DNA of 64,000 nt from Mangrovimicrobium sp048323675 (GTDB taxonomy: Bacteria; Pseudomonadota; Gammaproteobacteria; Pseudomonadales; Halieaceae). Location: contig NZ_JBLWFK010000001.1 in NCBI RefSeq assembly GCF_048323675.1, positions 62,001 through 126,000 of the forward strand, written 5' to 3'. Under the pieces are notes generated by a model. The model was not told the DNA's origin. It did not search any database and was given only the letters and a program-made list of their open reading frames with translations. Shown here piece after piece: positions 51,891 to 61,203 of the stretch. Positions within the stretch are counted from its first letter, which is position 1; each line of letters opens with the position of its first letter. The translations under genes were made by a program, and so were the position numbers.

Positions 51891-52636
51891 ACGACGATCG
51901 TGTTCGGCTGCTGGACAGCGATATATCAATCCTTGAAGCTGAAGGCCTGAAGGACCGGGTGCTGCGTGCTGTAAATAACCGCTACGGCGGATATGTTTGC
52001 TTTGCGAACGTACATACCGTGGTGGATTCGCGAACAAACGCGGATCTGCGCTGTGCGATTAACGGGTCGCTGGCGGCGGCTCCGGATGGGCGTCCACTGT
52101 CTGTAGTGGCCAAATGGCGCGGAGTCGCCGGTATCACCCAGGTAGCGGGTCCGGATTTCTTTACGTACCTTATGGAGGAGGCTCCCCACCTTTCCCATTT
52201 CTTTTTGGGTGGCACGGAACAAACGCTGGCTAAATTACTGGAGAAACTCAATGAGCGCTATCCGGATCTGCGACTTGCGGGGCACTATTCACCGCCGTTT
52301 GCACCGATGGAAGGTGCGGTGAATGCAGAAATTATTGAACGCATTGACCGGGTCAGGCCTGATATTGTCTGGGTGGGACTGGGAGCACCCAAACAGGAAA
52401 TATGGATGTCTCGCAATTGGCACCAGCTACAACCGAGTATCCTGATGGGGGTAGGGGCTGCATTTGATTTTCATGCCGGGACGGTTCGAAGGGCCTCTCC
52501 TGTAATGAGGCGACTCGGTCTCGAATGGCTTCATCGCCTGGCTAGTGAGCCGCGGCGATTGTGGAAACGGTATCTAGTCACAAACTGTGTGTTCATGTGG
52601 GAAATGATGAAATCTCTATTGGTAGTCAGGGTGTAA
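51887..52636 (+). CDS. WecG/TagA/CpsF family glycosyltransferase (GT26)
   Basis: A 249-residue GT26 enzyme. Conserved segments include FANVHTVVDSRTNADLRCAI (residues about 38-57), AAPDGRPLSVVAKWRG with the catalytic Asp, FFLGGTEQTLAKL, and DIVWVGLGAPKQEIWMSR followed by GVGAAFDFHAG. These enzymes add ManNAcA, ManNAc or a related sugar to a lipid-linked acceptor on the cytoplasmic side. It overlaps the ATPase gene by 4 bases and closes the GC-rich core of the export operon; beyond it the base composition changes sharply. Confidence 0.92.
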   Translation: MNDDRVRLLDSDISILEAEGLKDRVLRAVNNRYGGYVCFANVHTVVDSRTNADLRCAINGSLAAAPDGRPLSVVAKWRGVAGITQVAGPDFFTYLMEEAPHLSHFFLGGTEQTLAKLLEKLNERYPDLRLAGHYSPPFAPMEGAVNAEIIERIDRVRPDIVWVGLGAPKQEIWMSRNWHQLQPSILMGVGAAFDFHAGTVRRASPVMRRLGLEWLHRLASEPRRLWKRYLVTNCVFMWEMMKSLLVVRV

Positions 52637-53088
52637 AAGAAATTCAGTATTGTAGCGATATCGTGCGAGATAGAATGCACTTCTGGACTGGATTGGCTCC
52701 TCGATGTTTTGTAGCCAGGCCATATGCCTGCTTTGATTGAAACACATAAGAAATTTGAAGAAATACGTCACGTCCGAAACTATTAATATGAGTAAAGGAA
52801 GAGCCTACGAAGGAGCGAATTTTGATCTACAGGTTTTCGGTTACATACATTTTTATCCACGACTGACACACAACCCTATATTCTCTGGAACAGGCGATTT
52901 GCATAATATTCTTACTTAAGCTGGTTGATCAATTTTGGTTAAAAAAGGCTAGACGGGACAAAGGCAGATTGAGAAAAACGAGAAAGCGACGGGGCGACAG
53001 TTAACAATGAATTGGGCGTGTACAGTTTGAGATATATTTATTTTGGCTTTAAAAAGTCGGACCCAGATATTTACGCGTCGGCTACACC
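52637..53088 (+). other. Non-coding AT-rich stretch at the start of the acquired block
   Basis: 452 bases with no supported gene. A 60-codon frame at 52737-52919 starts with TTG and lacks a ribosome site. The sequence is AT-rich from here on. No clear sigma-54 or enhancer-like site is found, although 52633-52639 begins with TGTAAAAG. The promoter of the operon at 53089 is presumably here but I cannot place it. Confidence 0.4.
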
Positions 53089-54324
53089 GTGATTCGTTTG
53101 CTGTCATTTATCTGGGTTGTGTCCCTGGCATTTTACCAGTTTGGAATTATTGGCTCGCTGTCAGTCGACAATATTCTTGGTCCGATACTATTTGTACTAG
53201 CACTATTCTTTTACGCAACTGGTTTAACGTCGCTCGGTCCGAAGCAAAAATCCCGATTACTAAGCGCGTTGGCTTGTGTATTCGTATATATGATATTTCA
53301 CTCGATAAATCTTCTCGGGACCCAGAATGCCGTCTGGAATTCGATCTATTCTCTGGCCAAAGATATGCTCTATTTCATTTTGCCAGTTCTGTTTATAACC
53401 ACAAAAAAGGACCTGCAAAGGACACTGGATGGTCTAATTATCGTAGCAGCAATAGGAGCGATAAGCGCCTTGTTCTCGGCATTGGGTATTCTTGACTTCA
53501 GTTTTGCAAGATCAGCAGAATCGCGCCTTGCGCTAGAATACCTTCCCAAATCTGTCGGTGTGATTACCTCTTACGGCGATATGGGACTGCTATTGTCTCT
53601 GGTGTTACTTTTAGCCGTAGCAAGTAGAAAAGGGACAATCTTATTTGGAAGGGGGGGGATTCTCAAGTTTGTCATACTATTGTCCGTTGTTCTGGTCGGA
53701 TTAGCTGCATTGCAGTCGCGAAATATTGTCTTAACGATCCTGATTTCCTCTTGCGTATACTGGTTTGTGACGATATTGAGCAATCGCAGTAAGCGATGGA
53801 AGGGGGTTTTCTACGTTGCTACGCTCGGCGGAGGACTAATTACTGTCCTGGTTGTTTCCGCTTTTGGTTCGGAAATTCTTGGCTGGATAAAATCACTAGG
53901 TGGTACAAATGAAGCCGCCGCAACTGTTGATGATAGATTGGCGCAATACGATTTTGCTCTAAAAGTAGTCGCTAATCACTGGCTATTTGGCCCTCCTGCC
54001 CAGACGATTGAGAGTTATCAGTTGCAAATTTCTTTTATCCACAATATGTGGGTGAAAGAAATGGCACAAGGAGGAATTTTTGCGGTCGCTTCTTTCTTGA
54101 TCATCTATATTCGTGCGTTGCGCTTACAGGTGAATGATTTCTATTTCTATGGAGAGCAATACACAAAGGTATTGATTTCAGTACTTATCGCAATGCTTGT
54201 TGCGACACAGTTCTATCCAGCTGGCACCGCGATATTCTGGGTATTACTCGGAGTTGCCAGTGCTGATCCTAGAATGAGTGTAGCTAACGTTCGAACTCGA
54301 GCCAGAATATCAAAAATTAAATGA
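53089..54324 (+). CDS. O-antigen ligase/polymerase-like membrane protein (Wzy-type)
   Basis: A 411-residue membrane protein with about ten to twelve hydrophobic helices starting at residue 3 (LLSFIWVVSLAFYQFG). It has the O-antigen ligase features: SRNIVLTILISSCVYWF, a large periplasmic loop with DDRLAQYDFALKVVANHWLF, and SFIHNMWVKEMAQGG with the conserved His-Asn. It probably polymerises repeat units made by neighbouring transferases. GTG 53089 is used; no ribosome site is obvious. Its end overlaps the next gene by 4 bases. AT-rich like its neighbours. Confidence 0.87.
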   Translation: MIRLLSFIWVVSLAFYQFGIIGSLSVDNILGPILFVLALFFYATGLTSLGPKQKSRLLSALACVFVYMIFHSINLLGTQNAVWNSIYSLAKDMLYFILPVLFITTKKDLQRTLDGLIIVAAIGAISALFSALGILDFSFARSAESRLALEYLPKSVGVITSYGDMGLLLSLVLLLAVASRKGTILFGRGGILKFVILLSVVLVGLAALQSRNIVLTILISSCVYWFVTILSNRSKRWKGVFYVATLGGGLITVLVVSAFGSEILGWIKSLGGTNEAAATVDDRLAQYDFALKVVANHWLFGPPAQTIESYQLQISFIHNMWVKEMAQGGIFAVASFLIIYIRALRLQVNDFYFYGEQYTKVLISVLIAMLVATQFYPAGTAIFWVLLGVASADPRMSVANVRTRARISKIK

Positions 54325-55970
54325 CTAAAAAATACAAAGCTATATGTGTTGTAGTTTTTAGCGCTTTGACGATTACGTGGATGCTAGATTCGAAGAGTCA
54401 GGCAATCGAAACGAAACTTCCTCAATATCAAAATATCATCGGATGCCTTTCTGCGGTCCAATCAGGCAGTCGTTCTACCAGCATCCGGAAGTTGGCCTGG
54501 GAGAATCTGGTTTATTTTAATTCTGAAATCATAGGGTTTAATCCGTCGTTTCGCGGAGGCAATTCCAGCAAACCGGGAAGTTTTACCAGGCTCTCCTACC
54601 GTGCCTATCTCGATTCATTTCCAGTTGGCGCATTGAGATTTCCCCCCGGGACTTACGCCAACTATTACGATTGGGACTCAATGACTTTAGATGCACACCT
54701 GGTTGATGAAAGCCCATTACTGTCTATGCATAAATCAATTGACCAACAAAAGATTGATAATAGTGGGTTTCTGATCCGAAGTGACTATCGCGAGTTTTTA
54801 AGCTTGGTAAAAGATGAGGGGATCCAACCATTTATTATTTTGAACCCGTATCTGAGAAGCATCGAATATAACCAGCAGGTAATTGAAACGATAAAGCATA
54901 TTTATCCTGGTCGGATCTACTGGGAGATGGGAAATGAGATTTCGCAGAAGCAGTATCAGGAAATTTCACCAGATGGTAATTGGGGGTGGGTGAGTTATCT
55001 TTATAAAGCTCAAAGGCTATCGAAGTATATCAGGTCCAAATATTCGGATGATCGGATTGGATTTGTAGCTGCAGAGCCGTTGGTGCCACGAGGACACATA
55101 AATGTTCCGGAGAACATCACAAACTATGAATTGGGCTGGAATAGCTACCTGAATCACAGTGAAGTAGATTTTGATGCGGCAATTTTTCATCCTTATATTA
55201 ATATTTATGATAAGGCGACGACACTGGAAGTAGGTAACCTTAGAAATAATTCCAACTGCCATTCACTGATCGATGCAGATCTGGAAAGGATGGCTAAATT
55301 TAAATGGGTTTTCTCTTCAGCACAACATGTCCCGCGTCAATACGCCGCCTACGTACAAAAATATTTTCCAAACAAGGACGTTTGGATTTCAGAAGTAGGT
55401 TTAATCGGTGGTAAGAAGGGATCTGTTCTGGGGTTTGGTGCGGAAGATCCAGCTCGAACAATATTCAACATTATGTACTTTGCTTATTGGGTCAGAGATG
55501 TTCCCGGTCTACGAACATATCAGGTTCATCTGCTGGCCAACGGCAGGGGTTTAATGTCGATCATGTATCCGGATAGTTCCCTAAATTCAAACTCAATTTC
55601 GTTTCTATTGTTGAATAAACTTTTTTATGGAGCGGACAAATTTGGAGTTGTAGAGCTTGAAAGCAATACTGCATTTTATGGGAGTGGAGTCTATTCCAGC
55701 GATCAAATTAAACCGGTAGTTGCAGTGCTGTCAAATGGCGCAAGCCGAAAGGCGATCGTATTAAACCTGAGTTTTGAGGAAGTAAATATAACTTTACCGT
55801 TCAAGGAGGCGAAAGTCCTGCAATTTGACGCTGAGACAATGAACCTTACAGAGGGCAATTACTTTAAGTTAGAGCAAGTACTACAATCTGGAGATATCAC
55901 TAACGGGAGACTTCAGGTGCCTTCTCTTGGCCTTACGTATGTAGAAGAATATATTGAGGCGTACCAATGA
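54321..55970 (+). CDS. Clan GH-A-like glycoside hydrolase embedded in the polysaccharide operon
   Basis: A 549-residue protein with a possible N-terminal membrane anchor or signal (ICVVVFSALTITWML, about 8-22). The central barrel has the clan GH-A pattern: IYWEMGNEIS with the acid/base Glu after Asn, and DVWISEVGLIGG with the likely nucleophile Glu. A C-terminal beta domain follows (VVAVLSNGASRKAIVLNLSF). I cannot name the GH family; GH39, GH51 or GH79-like enzymes are candidates. In this setting it could trim or release the polymer during export. It overlaps both neighbours by 4 bases, so it belongs to the polymerase/transferase operon. Confidence 0.7.
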   Translation: MTKKYKAICVVVFSALTITWMLDSKSQAIETKLPQYQNIIGCLSAVQSGSRSTSIRKLAWENLVYFNSEIIGFNPSFRGGNSSKPGSFTRLSYRAYLDSFPVGALRFPPGTYANYYDWDSMTLDAHLVDESPLLSMHKSIDQQKIDNSGFLIRSDYREFLSLVKDEGIQPFIILNPYLRSIEYNQQVIETIKHIYPGRIYWEMGNEISQKQYQEISPDGNWGWVSYLYKAQRLSKYIRSKYSDDRIGFVAAEPLVPRGHINVPENITNYELGWNSYLNHSEVDFDAAIFHPYINIYDKATTLEVGNLRNNSNCHSLIDADLERMAKFKWVFSSAQHVPRQYAAYVQKYFPNKDVWISEVGLIGGKKGSVLGFGAEDPARTIFNIMYFAYWVRDVPGLRTYQVHLLANGRGLMSIMYPDSSLNSNSISFLLLNKLFYGADKFGVVELESNTAFYGSGVYSSDQIKPVVAVLSNGASRKAIVLNLSFEEVNITLPFKEAKVLQFDAETMNLTEGNYFKLEQVLQSGDITNGRLQVPSLGLTYVEEYIEAYQ

Positions 55971-57070
55971 AGGTAGCATTTGTCAGTACGTCCATCGCGC
56001 CATATACGATTCCCTCCAGAGTGATGATAAACAGTGATAAGCGTCTTGAGTGTATTCACTTGTTTGCCCGTAAAATTGAGCCTGGTCGTCAATGGTATAT
56101 CGGGGATGTACCTGAAAACTTTTATGTAGTAAAGGGAGTAACACTGAGATTCTTCAGACGTTTTATTTACGTTCCTATCCAGTTGCCAGTAACGCTCAAA
56201 AAATATCGGCCCAAGGTTATCGTTAGTGAGCAGCTTGGATCATTGCTATTTTTTACTCTTTTGTACGCCTTATCTGCAGATATTCCTGTCTACCTCAGAT
56301 GGGAAGGAACTCCTACCACTGAACGGCGATTTAACGGAAGGTTTCGTTTGGCGGTTCGAAAGTGGCTTGGACGAAATGTTAAGGGCTTTTTGTGCTATTC
56401 CAATGAGTCTATTCGATACCTTGAATCAATCGGCATGGACCAGCCGAAAAGAATGATTTCATATCCTGTAACGAGTAATATTTTCTACCCGCCGGAAAAT
56501 ATGAATCAACGTTCGTCAGAGGTATTTTTGTACGTCGGACAGCTGATTCCGCGAAAAGGTATAACGCAGTTAATTAAGGCTTTTCTACTGTTAGTTGAAA
56601 ATTATCCTAAAGCCACATTATGGATAGTTGGTGACGGCGAATTGCGAGGATCGATTGAAGAACAGATTCCTGAGCAATATTCCAGGAATTTTGTACTACA
56701 CGGATTTCGTAGCGAGTTAGAAGTAGCTGAACTAATGCGTAGTGCTGGGAACTTCGTGTGTCCGACACTCGAGGACCATGGTCCGGTAGTTCAGATAGAA
56801 GCAGCTATGACCGGGCTTCCTATACTGGGTAGCATTTACTCAGGAAATGCAAATCTTGTAATCAATGATGGCGAAAATGGCCTAATTATCGACCCTAACG
56901 ACGAACAGCAGTTTTTTGATGGGCTGAAGTTACTTTGCGACACGAAGTGCCTCATAAAGCGAGATAGGATGTATCAGCTAAGTATCGAGAAGGCAGGAAA
57001 GCATGGTGTTCCTTCTGAGGTCGAATCTACAGTAAATGCTTTGCTGGAAATGGAAATTGCTGGATCGTGA
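55967..57070 (+). CDS. Glycosyltransferase family 4
   Basis: A 367-residue GT-B enzyme. N-terminal MKVAFVSTSIAPYTIPSRVM, C-terminal domain starting EVFLYVGQLIPRKGITQLIKA, and the donor-site segment TLEDHGPVVQIEAAMTGLPI with the Glu that contacts the nucleotide sugar. The usual EGxPxxxxEA is changed to EDHGPVVQIEA. It adds a sugar to the growing lipid-linked repeat at the cytoplasmic face. ATG 55967 overlaps the hydrolase stop and its own stop overlaps GTG 57067. Confidence 0.9.
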   Translation: MKVAFVSTSIAPYTIPSRVMINSDKRLECIHLFARKIEPGRQWYIGDVPENFYVVKGVTLRFFRRFIYVPIQLPVTLKKYRPKVIVSEQLGSLLFFTLLYALSADIPVYLRWEGTPTTERRFNGRFRLAVRKWLGRNVKGFLCYSNESIRYLESIGMDQPKRMISYPVTSNIFYPPENMNQRSSEVFLYVGQLIPRKGITQLIKAFLLLVENYPKATLWIVGDGELRGSIEEQIPEQYSRNFVLHGFRSELEVAELMRSAGNFVCPTLEDHGPVVQIEAAMTGLPILGSIYSGNANLVINDGENGLIIDPNDEQQFFDGLKLLCDTKCLIKRDRMYQLSIEKAGKHGVPSEVESTVNALLEMEIAGS

Positions 57071-57993
57071 TTCAATCGACAACTGTTGGTCTAAGGTGGG
57101 ACTTTCCAAACTTCCTTGTCGTTGGCGCAAGTAAGAGTGGCACTTCCTCACTTTACCATTATTTGAAGCAACATCCTGAGATAGGTCTTTCATCGGTAAA
57201 GGAGACCCAGTTTTTTAATTGTGATGAGATATTCGGTCTTGGAGTAGATAGATTTGTAGACCTCTATTTCGACTGCAGTTCATCCTGCAAAGCGATTGGA
57301 GATATCACTCCGTCCTACCTCGTGAGAGGAGAGAAGGTGCTCCCCAGAATTTTATCGGTCTATGGGGACAAACCGCCTAAGATCGTCGTAATCATGCGTG
57401 AGCCGGTGTCCAGGGCATGGTCACACTATCTGCATAAGGTCAGGTCAGGCGAAGAGAACTTGAGTTTTGAGGATGCAATCGCTAGGGAGGAAGAGCGAAT
57501 TGAAGCCGATCCAGGAGGGTGGTGGGGATATCGCAATGAAGGAAACTATGAGCATTTTATTCAGAAATGGCTACAGGTAATACCACGTAAAAATTTCCTT
57601 TTTATTACAACAGAAGAGTTGGCCGATGATCCTGAAAATGTACTTTCAAGGCTTTATCGGCATGTTGGCGTCGACCCTTTCTTTCGTGCCCCTGATATGT
57701 CAAGGAAAAATGTAGGGGGGCAGATTCGTTCAAGATGGCTCTTGGGAATGATTGCTAGGCAAGGCGTGACGAAGAGGATAATTAAATCAATATTTCCCTA
57801 CAGAATGCGTCAGAAAATGAAGTCCAGATTGATTGCATATAATACCAAAACGACTACTCCAGAAATCGAAATGACTACCGAGGTTCGTAAACAGCTCGCC
57901 GAGTTTTATATCGAGAGTAATAGTCGTTTGGCACAAACGATAGGAAGGGAGTTGGATGAGTGGCGGCAGCCGGACGAATCGGAGGTTCGTTAA
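57067..57993 (+). CDS. Sulfotransferase (PAPS-dependent), Sulfotransfer_1 type
   Basis: A 308-residue sulfotransferase. The 5'-phosphosulfate loop is FLVVGASKSGTSSLYHYL (16-33); the 3'-phosphate site is IVVIMREPVSRAWSHYLH with Arg and Ser. GNYEHFIQKWLQVIPRKNF and FITTEELADDPENV are typical of heparan-type and NodH-like enzymes. It would sulfate a sugar hydroxyl of the polymer or its precursor. GTG 57067 overlaps the transferase stop. It is the last gene of the plus-strand block and converges on a second, unrelated sulfotransferase. Confidence 0.93.
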   Translation: MIQSTTVGLRWDFPNFLVVGASKSGTSSLYHYLKQHPEIGLSSVKETQFFNCDEIFGLGVDRFVDLYFDCSSSCKAIGDITPSYLVRGEKVLPRILSVYGDKPPKIVVIMREPVSRAWSHYLHKVRSGEENLSFEDAIAREEERIEADPGGWWGYRNEGNYEHFIQKWLQVIPRKNFLFITTEELADDPENVLSRLYRHVGVDPFFRAPDMSRKNVGGQIRSRWLLGMIARQGVTKRIIKSIFPYRMRQKMKSRLIAYNTKTTTPEIEMTTEVRKQLAEFYIESNSRLAQTIGRELDEWRQPDESEVR

Positions 57994-58080
57994 ACAGTAT
58001 GCCCCATCGGAGAATGTGAGTGATTCAGTGAGATTATTCTGGATGTGTTGATTGCTCCTCATACTTCGTATGGGAAATTG

Positions 58081-59061
58081 CTATTTCAAGCTATATATAC
58101 GTTCTGGACAACTTAACAAAGACAATTTTTTACGGATAAGGTTAGTATGAAGTACATTTAGCATTGAACCGTATCCTATCCTTATCGTGTCTGACATAAC
58201 GTAGTTGGGTTTGCTGTTAATTGATTTCAGTTCGTTTGACAAGGTCATTATGTCATAACCTATTGCGAGCAGACGCTCTTCTCCTATCCAATCTAGATAA
58301 CGCTTTGACCAACGTTTGCGTATTGGATTAGCGAGTGTTGTTTTCCACTTGTCGAGCGGATCAGAACTCAAGCTTGTGTATTTTTTTGTGCCAGTAGGGT
58401 CTCCTGCACCTCCTTCGAGTCTAACAGAAGCAAAATCGTTTATTAGTTTCACGTCGTAGTCCAGTTCCAGAAAAGCGAAAAGGTCTTCGTAAACTTTCTC
58501 GGGTTCAAGAATAAGATTTTCATAGTTTAGGGAAAAACTGGTGCTTTTTGCTCTCATATAGGAAGCATAAAGTTGTTCGAATCCGGTGTAAAAATCAACC
58601 TTATAATCATAGAGGCGCCACTTTCCATTTCCGAATGTATCCAGTGAAGAGGCGATTACAGACAATGGATTACGCCATAAAAATATACATTTCGCGTCAG
58701 GGAAAGTATCGACAATCTCATTGGAAATAAGGTGGTATCGAGGAGTTTTGTCCAGAAAGTAGGTGTCGCCCGGTTTTGAGCATTTTGAGTAGAGCTGACG
58801 TGCCATACTACCTATCGCATCGGTAAAATCCCGATCTTTTTTCGGTAGGCATTGTATAAAATCCTGCAATGCGGAATGCATGCTGAAATGGTTGTATTCC
58901 GAAAAAATTCCATCATCCCGTAACGAGTAAAAAAATGGTAGTAACATCCATGGTTCAGATGTAGTACTGACCTTCGGGTGCGCTCCAATAATCCTTTGTA
59001 GAAGCGTGGATCCACTTCTCGGAAGAGAAAAGATAAAAACTGGCTTAATATGCGAACTCAT
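58081..59061 (-). CDS. Sulfotransferase, Sulfotransfer_3 type
   Basis: A 326-residue sulfotransferase of another subgroup. The 5'-phosphosulfate loop is FIFSLPRSGSTLLQRIIGAH (9-28), the 3'-phosphate segment CIFLWRNPLSVIASSLDTF, and a late LNYENLILEPEKVYEDL follows the family pattern. It probably sulfates another position of the same polymer. ATG 59061 overlaps the flippase stop by 4 bases, so it is the last gene of the minus-strand operon. The first two-thirds contain a DKTPRYH motif, common in this group. Confidence 0.9.
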   Translation of the reverse strand: MSSHIKPVFIFSLPRSGSTLLQRIIGAHPKVSTTSEPWMLLPFFYSLRDDGIFSEYNHFSMHSALQDFIQCLPKKDRDFTDAIGSMARQLYSKCSKPGDTYFLDKTPRYHLISNEIVDTFPDAKCIFLWRNPLSVIASSLDTFGNGKWRLYDYKVDFYTGFEQLYASYMRAKSTSFSLNYENLILEPEKVYEDLFAFLELDYDVKLINDFASVRLEGGAGDPTGTKKYTSLSSDPLDKWKTTLANPIRKRWSKRYLDWIGEERLLAIGYDIMTLSNELKSINSKPNYVMSDTIRIGYGSMLNVLHTNLIRKKLSLLSCPERIYSLK

Positions 59062-60392
59062 GTCAGTTTGAATTCCAGCAGTGATTTAAGGGTGTCTCCT
59101 GAACTTGTGATGTGAGTCCTCACGCCCAATGTTTTATATGCATAGATTGAAGCAAGTGTATTCTGGACCGCTATACCAAGCGATGCAGCAAAAGCGGCGC
59201 CTATTGCTCCGTACTGTGGCGTAAGCCATAGAGCAATCGGAATGCTTCCGGCTCCGGTCAGAACTGTAAGTATCATATTTTTCTTCTGATGGCCTGTCAT
59301 TATAAGAACTACGCCGCAAGGTCCAGCTATGACGTTTATCAGATTCCCGATTGCGAGTATAAGGAGTACAGGAGCCCCGGCTCTATAGGAAGCCCCATAC
59401 ACAAATTCGAGTACCTGCGCCCCAAAGACAGCAATAAGTAAAACGACAGCGGCTGCGGGAATGAATGATACCGTCGCTACAGTTTGTAGAAGATTACTCA
59501 ATCGAACTTTGTCGGATGAGGCGTTTAATTTGACTACCAGGTGAGGTATTGCGCTATTGATCACGATTAGTGGAAAAGAAACCAATATAACAAGTTGCAT
59601 TGCAGTGCCAAAAAGAGCGACCTGAGTGGTATCAGATAATGCGCCCACTATCCAGGTGTTGGAGTGTGTAATCGCTATTTGAGCGGTTTCAGTTATCCAA
59701 ATCGGAGTTGAAATTGCCAATATTGAGGTATACGTTGGAGTCTCGGATTTATCACCTCCGTGCCTGTCTTTTAATAGCAGAAGAATGCTGATCAAGCAGC
59801 TTATTAGGAGTCCTGATGTAGTGTACGTAACACAATCTTTCAGATCGATGGGAGAGATTTTAAATGCTATCGCTACAGCAAGGATGGATAGGCCAACACT
59901 ATTACCTACAAGTCCGCCAAAGATTGAAGCCAGTTTTATATTGCCCAATCCTCTAAAAGACTCGGCGAGCAATTGACGTATCGATAGAAGAAACATCCAG
60001 ACAACAATGAGCCACGTTATCTGGTATGTTTGCAACGAACTGAAAAGAGTGGAAAATATGTCTCTGGAAGTTGGCGTCATGAAAATTATGGCAGTTAATA
60101 TTGCTCCCCCGATGGTCAGACAAATTGAGCTCGATAATATTCCAGAAATAGAGCCAGCTGATTGCTTTGTTTTCGCGAGAGCTATCAGTCTCGTGCAAGT
60201 CTTTGGTAGCCCAAGACCAGCCAATGTCGACAGTACGAGGGCTATTGCGTAAGCGAGGAAATATGATCCCACTTCATCGGTGGGCAGTGTTCGAGTGATA
60301 AGTGAGTAAAACAACAGGCCGACAACTACTCCGCCAACTCTCGCCAGCAAGACCCAACCGCTATCCTTTACCAATTGCCTGGCTAAACTCAT
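59058..60392 (-). CDS. Polysaccharide flippase (Wzx-like, MATE/MVF superfamily)
   Basis: A 444-residue membrane protein with about 12-14 hydrophobic helices. N-terminal VLLARVGGVVVGLLFYSLIT and YFLAYAIALVLSTLAGLGLP are typical of Polysacc_synt proteins, and VLILAIGNLINVIAGPCGVV with the later NTLASIYAYKTLG forms the C-terminal half. It would move lipid-linked repeat units across the inner membrane for the polymerase encoded at 53089. It overlaps the sulfotransferase by 4 bases and lies 27 bases downstream of a family 2 glycosyltransferase gene. Confidence 0.9.
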   Translation of the reverse strand: MSLARQLVKDSGWVLLARVGGVVVGLLFYSLITRTLPTDEVGSYFLAYAIALVLSTLAGLGLPKTCTRLIALAKTKQSAGSISGILSSSICLTIGGAILTAIIFMTPTSRDIFSTLFSSLQTYQITWLIVVWMFLLSIRQLLAESFRGLGNIKLASIFGGLVGNSVGLSILAVAIAFKISPIDLKDCVTYTTSGLLISCLISILLLLKDRHGGDKSETPTYTSILAISTPIWITETAQIAITHSNTWIVGALSDTTQVALFGTAMQLVILVSFPLIVINSAIPHLVVKLNASSDKVRLSNLLQTVATVSFIPAAAVVLLIAVFGAQVLEFVYGASYRAGAPVLLILAIGNLINVIAGPCGVVLIMTGHQKKNMILTVLTGAGSIPIALWLTPQYGAIGAAFAASLGIAVQNTLASIYAYKTLGVRTHITSSGDTLKSLLEFKLT

Positions 60393-60419
60393 AGTGCTGT
60401 TCGGATTTTTATTGGTTGT

Positions 60420-61157
60420 TTACCGATATAGTTTCAGGAAGCTGTTTTTGATAATTTCATAGCAATATATCAGGTAGGCTTTAGTGGGGGCCTGCCCGTG
60501 CAGAATGCTAGCGGCCATCGATTCCTTGTAACTGTTTAGAAACTGAGTGGTACTTATTCCGCCGATCCTCATTTTCACAATCACTTCAGGTATGAAGCCT
60601 ATTTCAACTTTATCCCATACCCTTAACAAGAACTCCTGGTCTGCTGCAATTTTAAAACCTTCGCTAAATCGTCCGTGATTTTCATAGACACTCTTCCTCA
60701 CGAAAGTGGCGGGATGTGCGACACGCATTTTGCGTAATAACTCAGGCTTTTTGATGTCTTTACCAACTTTTATGGTCTTTTCGCGATCGCTTGAAAATTG
60801 TTCGACCAGTCCGTGTCCAATGTCAAGGTTGTTGGCTGTCATGAATGCCACCATCGTCTGGATTGAGTTTGGGGAGGCATAAAAGTCGTCTGCATTGAGT
60901 ATGTGAATAATATCACCCGTGGCATAGCGTACACCCCGGTTAAATGCGTCATATATTCCGGTATCTTTCTCTGATCTGTAGGAAACCGAATACTCTCGCA
61001 CTATGTCCAGGGTGGAATCGTTAGAGCACCCGTCGATAACCAGGTGCTCGACATTGCCGTAACTTTGGGATCTGACTGATTCCAGGCATTCGGCTATGGT
61101 TTCTTCGCCGTTGAGGACGGGTGTAATTACTGTAACTTTAAGGTCATGTTTGTGCAT
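60420..61157 (-). CDS. Glycosyltransferase family 2
   Basis: A 245-residue GT-A transferase. VTVITPVLNGEETIAECLES (9-28), then EHLVIDGCSNDSTLDIV with the first Asp, the metal-binding ILNADDFY (DXD-like), and FKIAADQEFLLRVWD as the acceptor-side motif. It transfers a sugar from a nucleotide donor to the lipid-linked acceptor. It is the second gene of the minus-strand block, 46 bases after the GT4 gene. Confidence 0.92.
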   Translation of the reverse strand: MHKHDLKVTVITPVLNGEETIAECLESVRSQSYGNVEHLVIDGCSNDSTLDIVREYSVSYRSEKDTGIYDAFNRGVRYATGDIIHILNADDFYASPNSIQTMVAFMTANNLDIGHGLVEQFSSDREKTIKVGKDIKKPELLRKMRVAHPATFVRKSVYENHGRFSEGFKIAADQEFLLRVWDKVEIGFIPEVIVKMRIGGISTTQFLNSYKESMAASILHGQAPTKAYLIYCYEIIKNSFLKLYR

Positions 61158-61203
61158 TAACTGTCAATTATTGTCAGAAGGTAGTTGGCCAATAAGGTCT
61201 TTG

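Noticed and set aside
52737..52919. 60-codon frame with TTG start
   Set aside because: No ribosome site and no recognisable sequence; composition fits non-coding AT-rich DNA.
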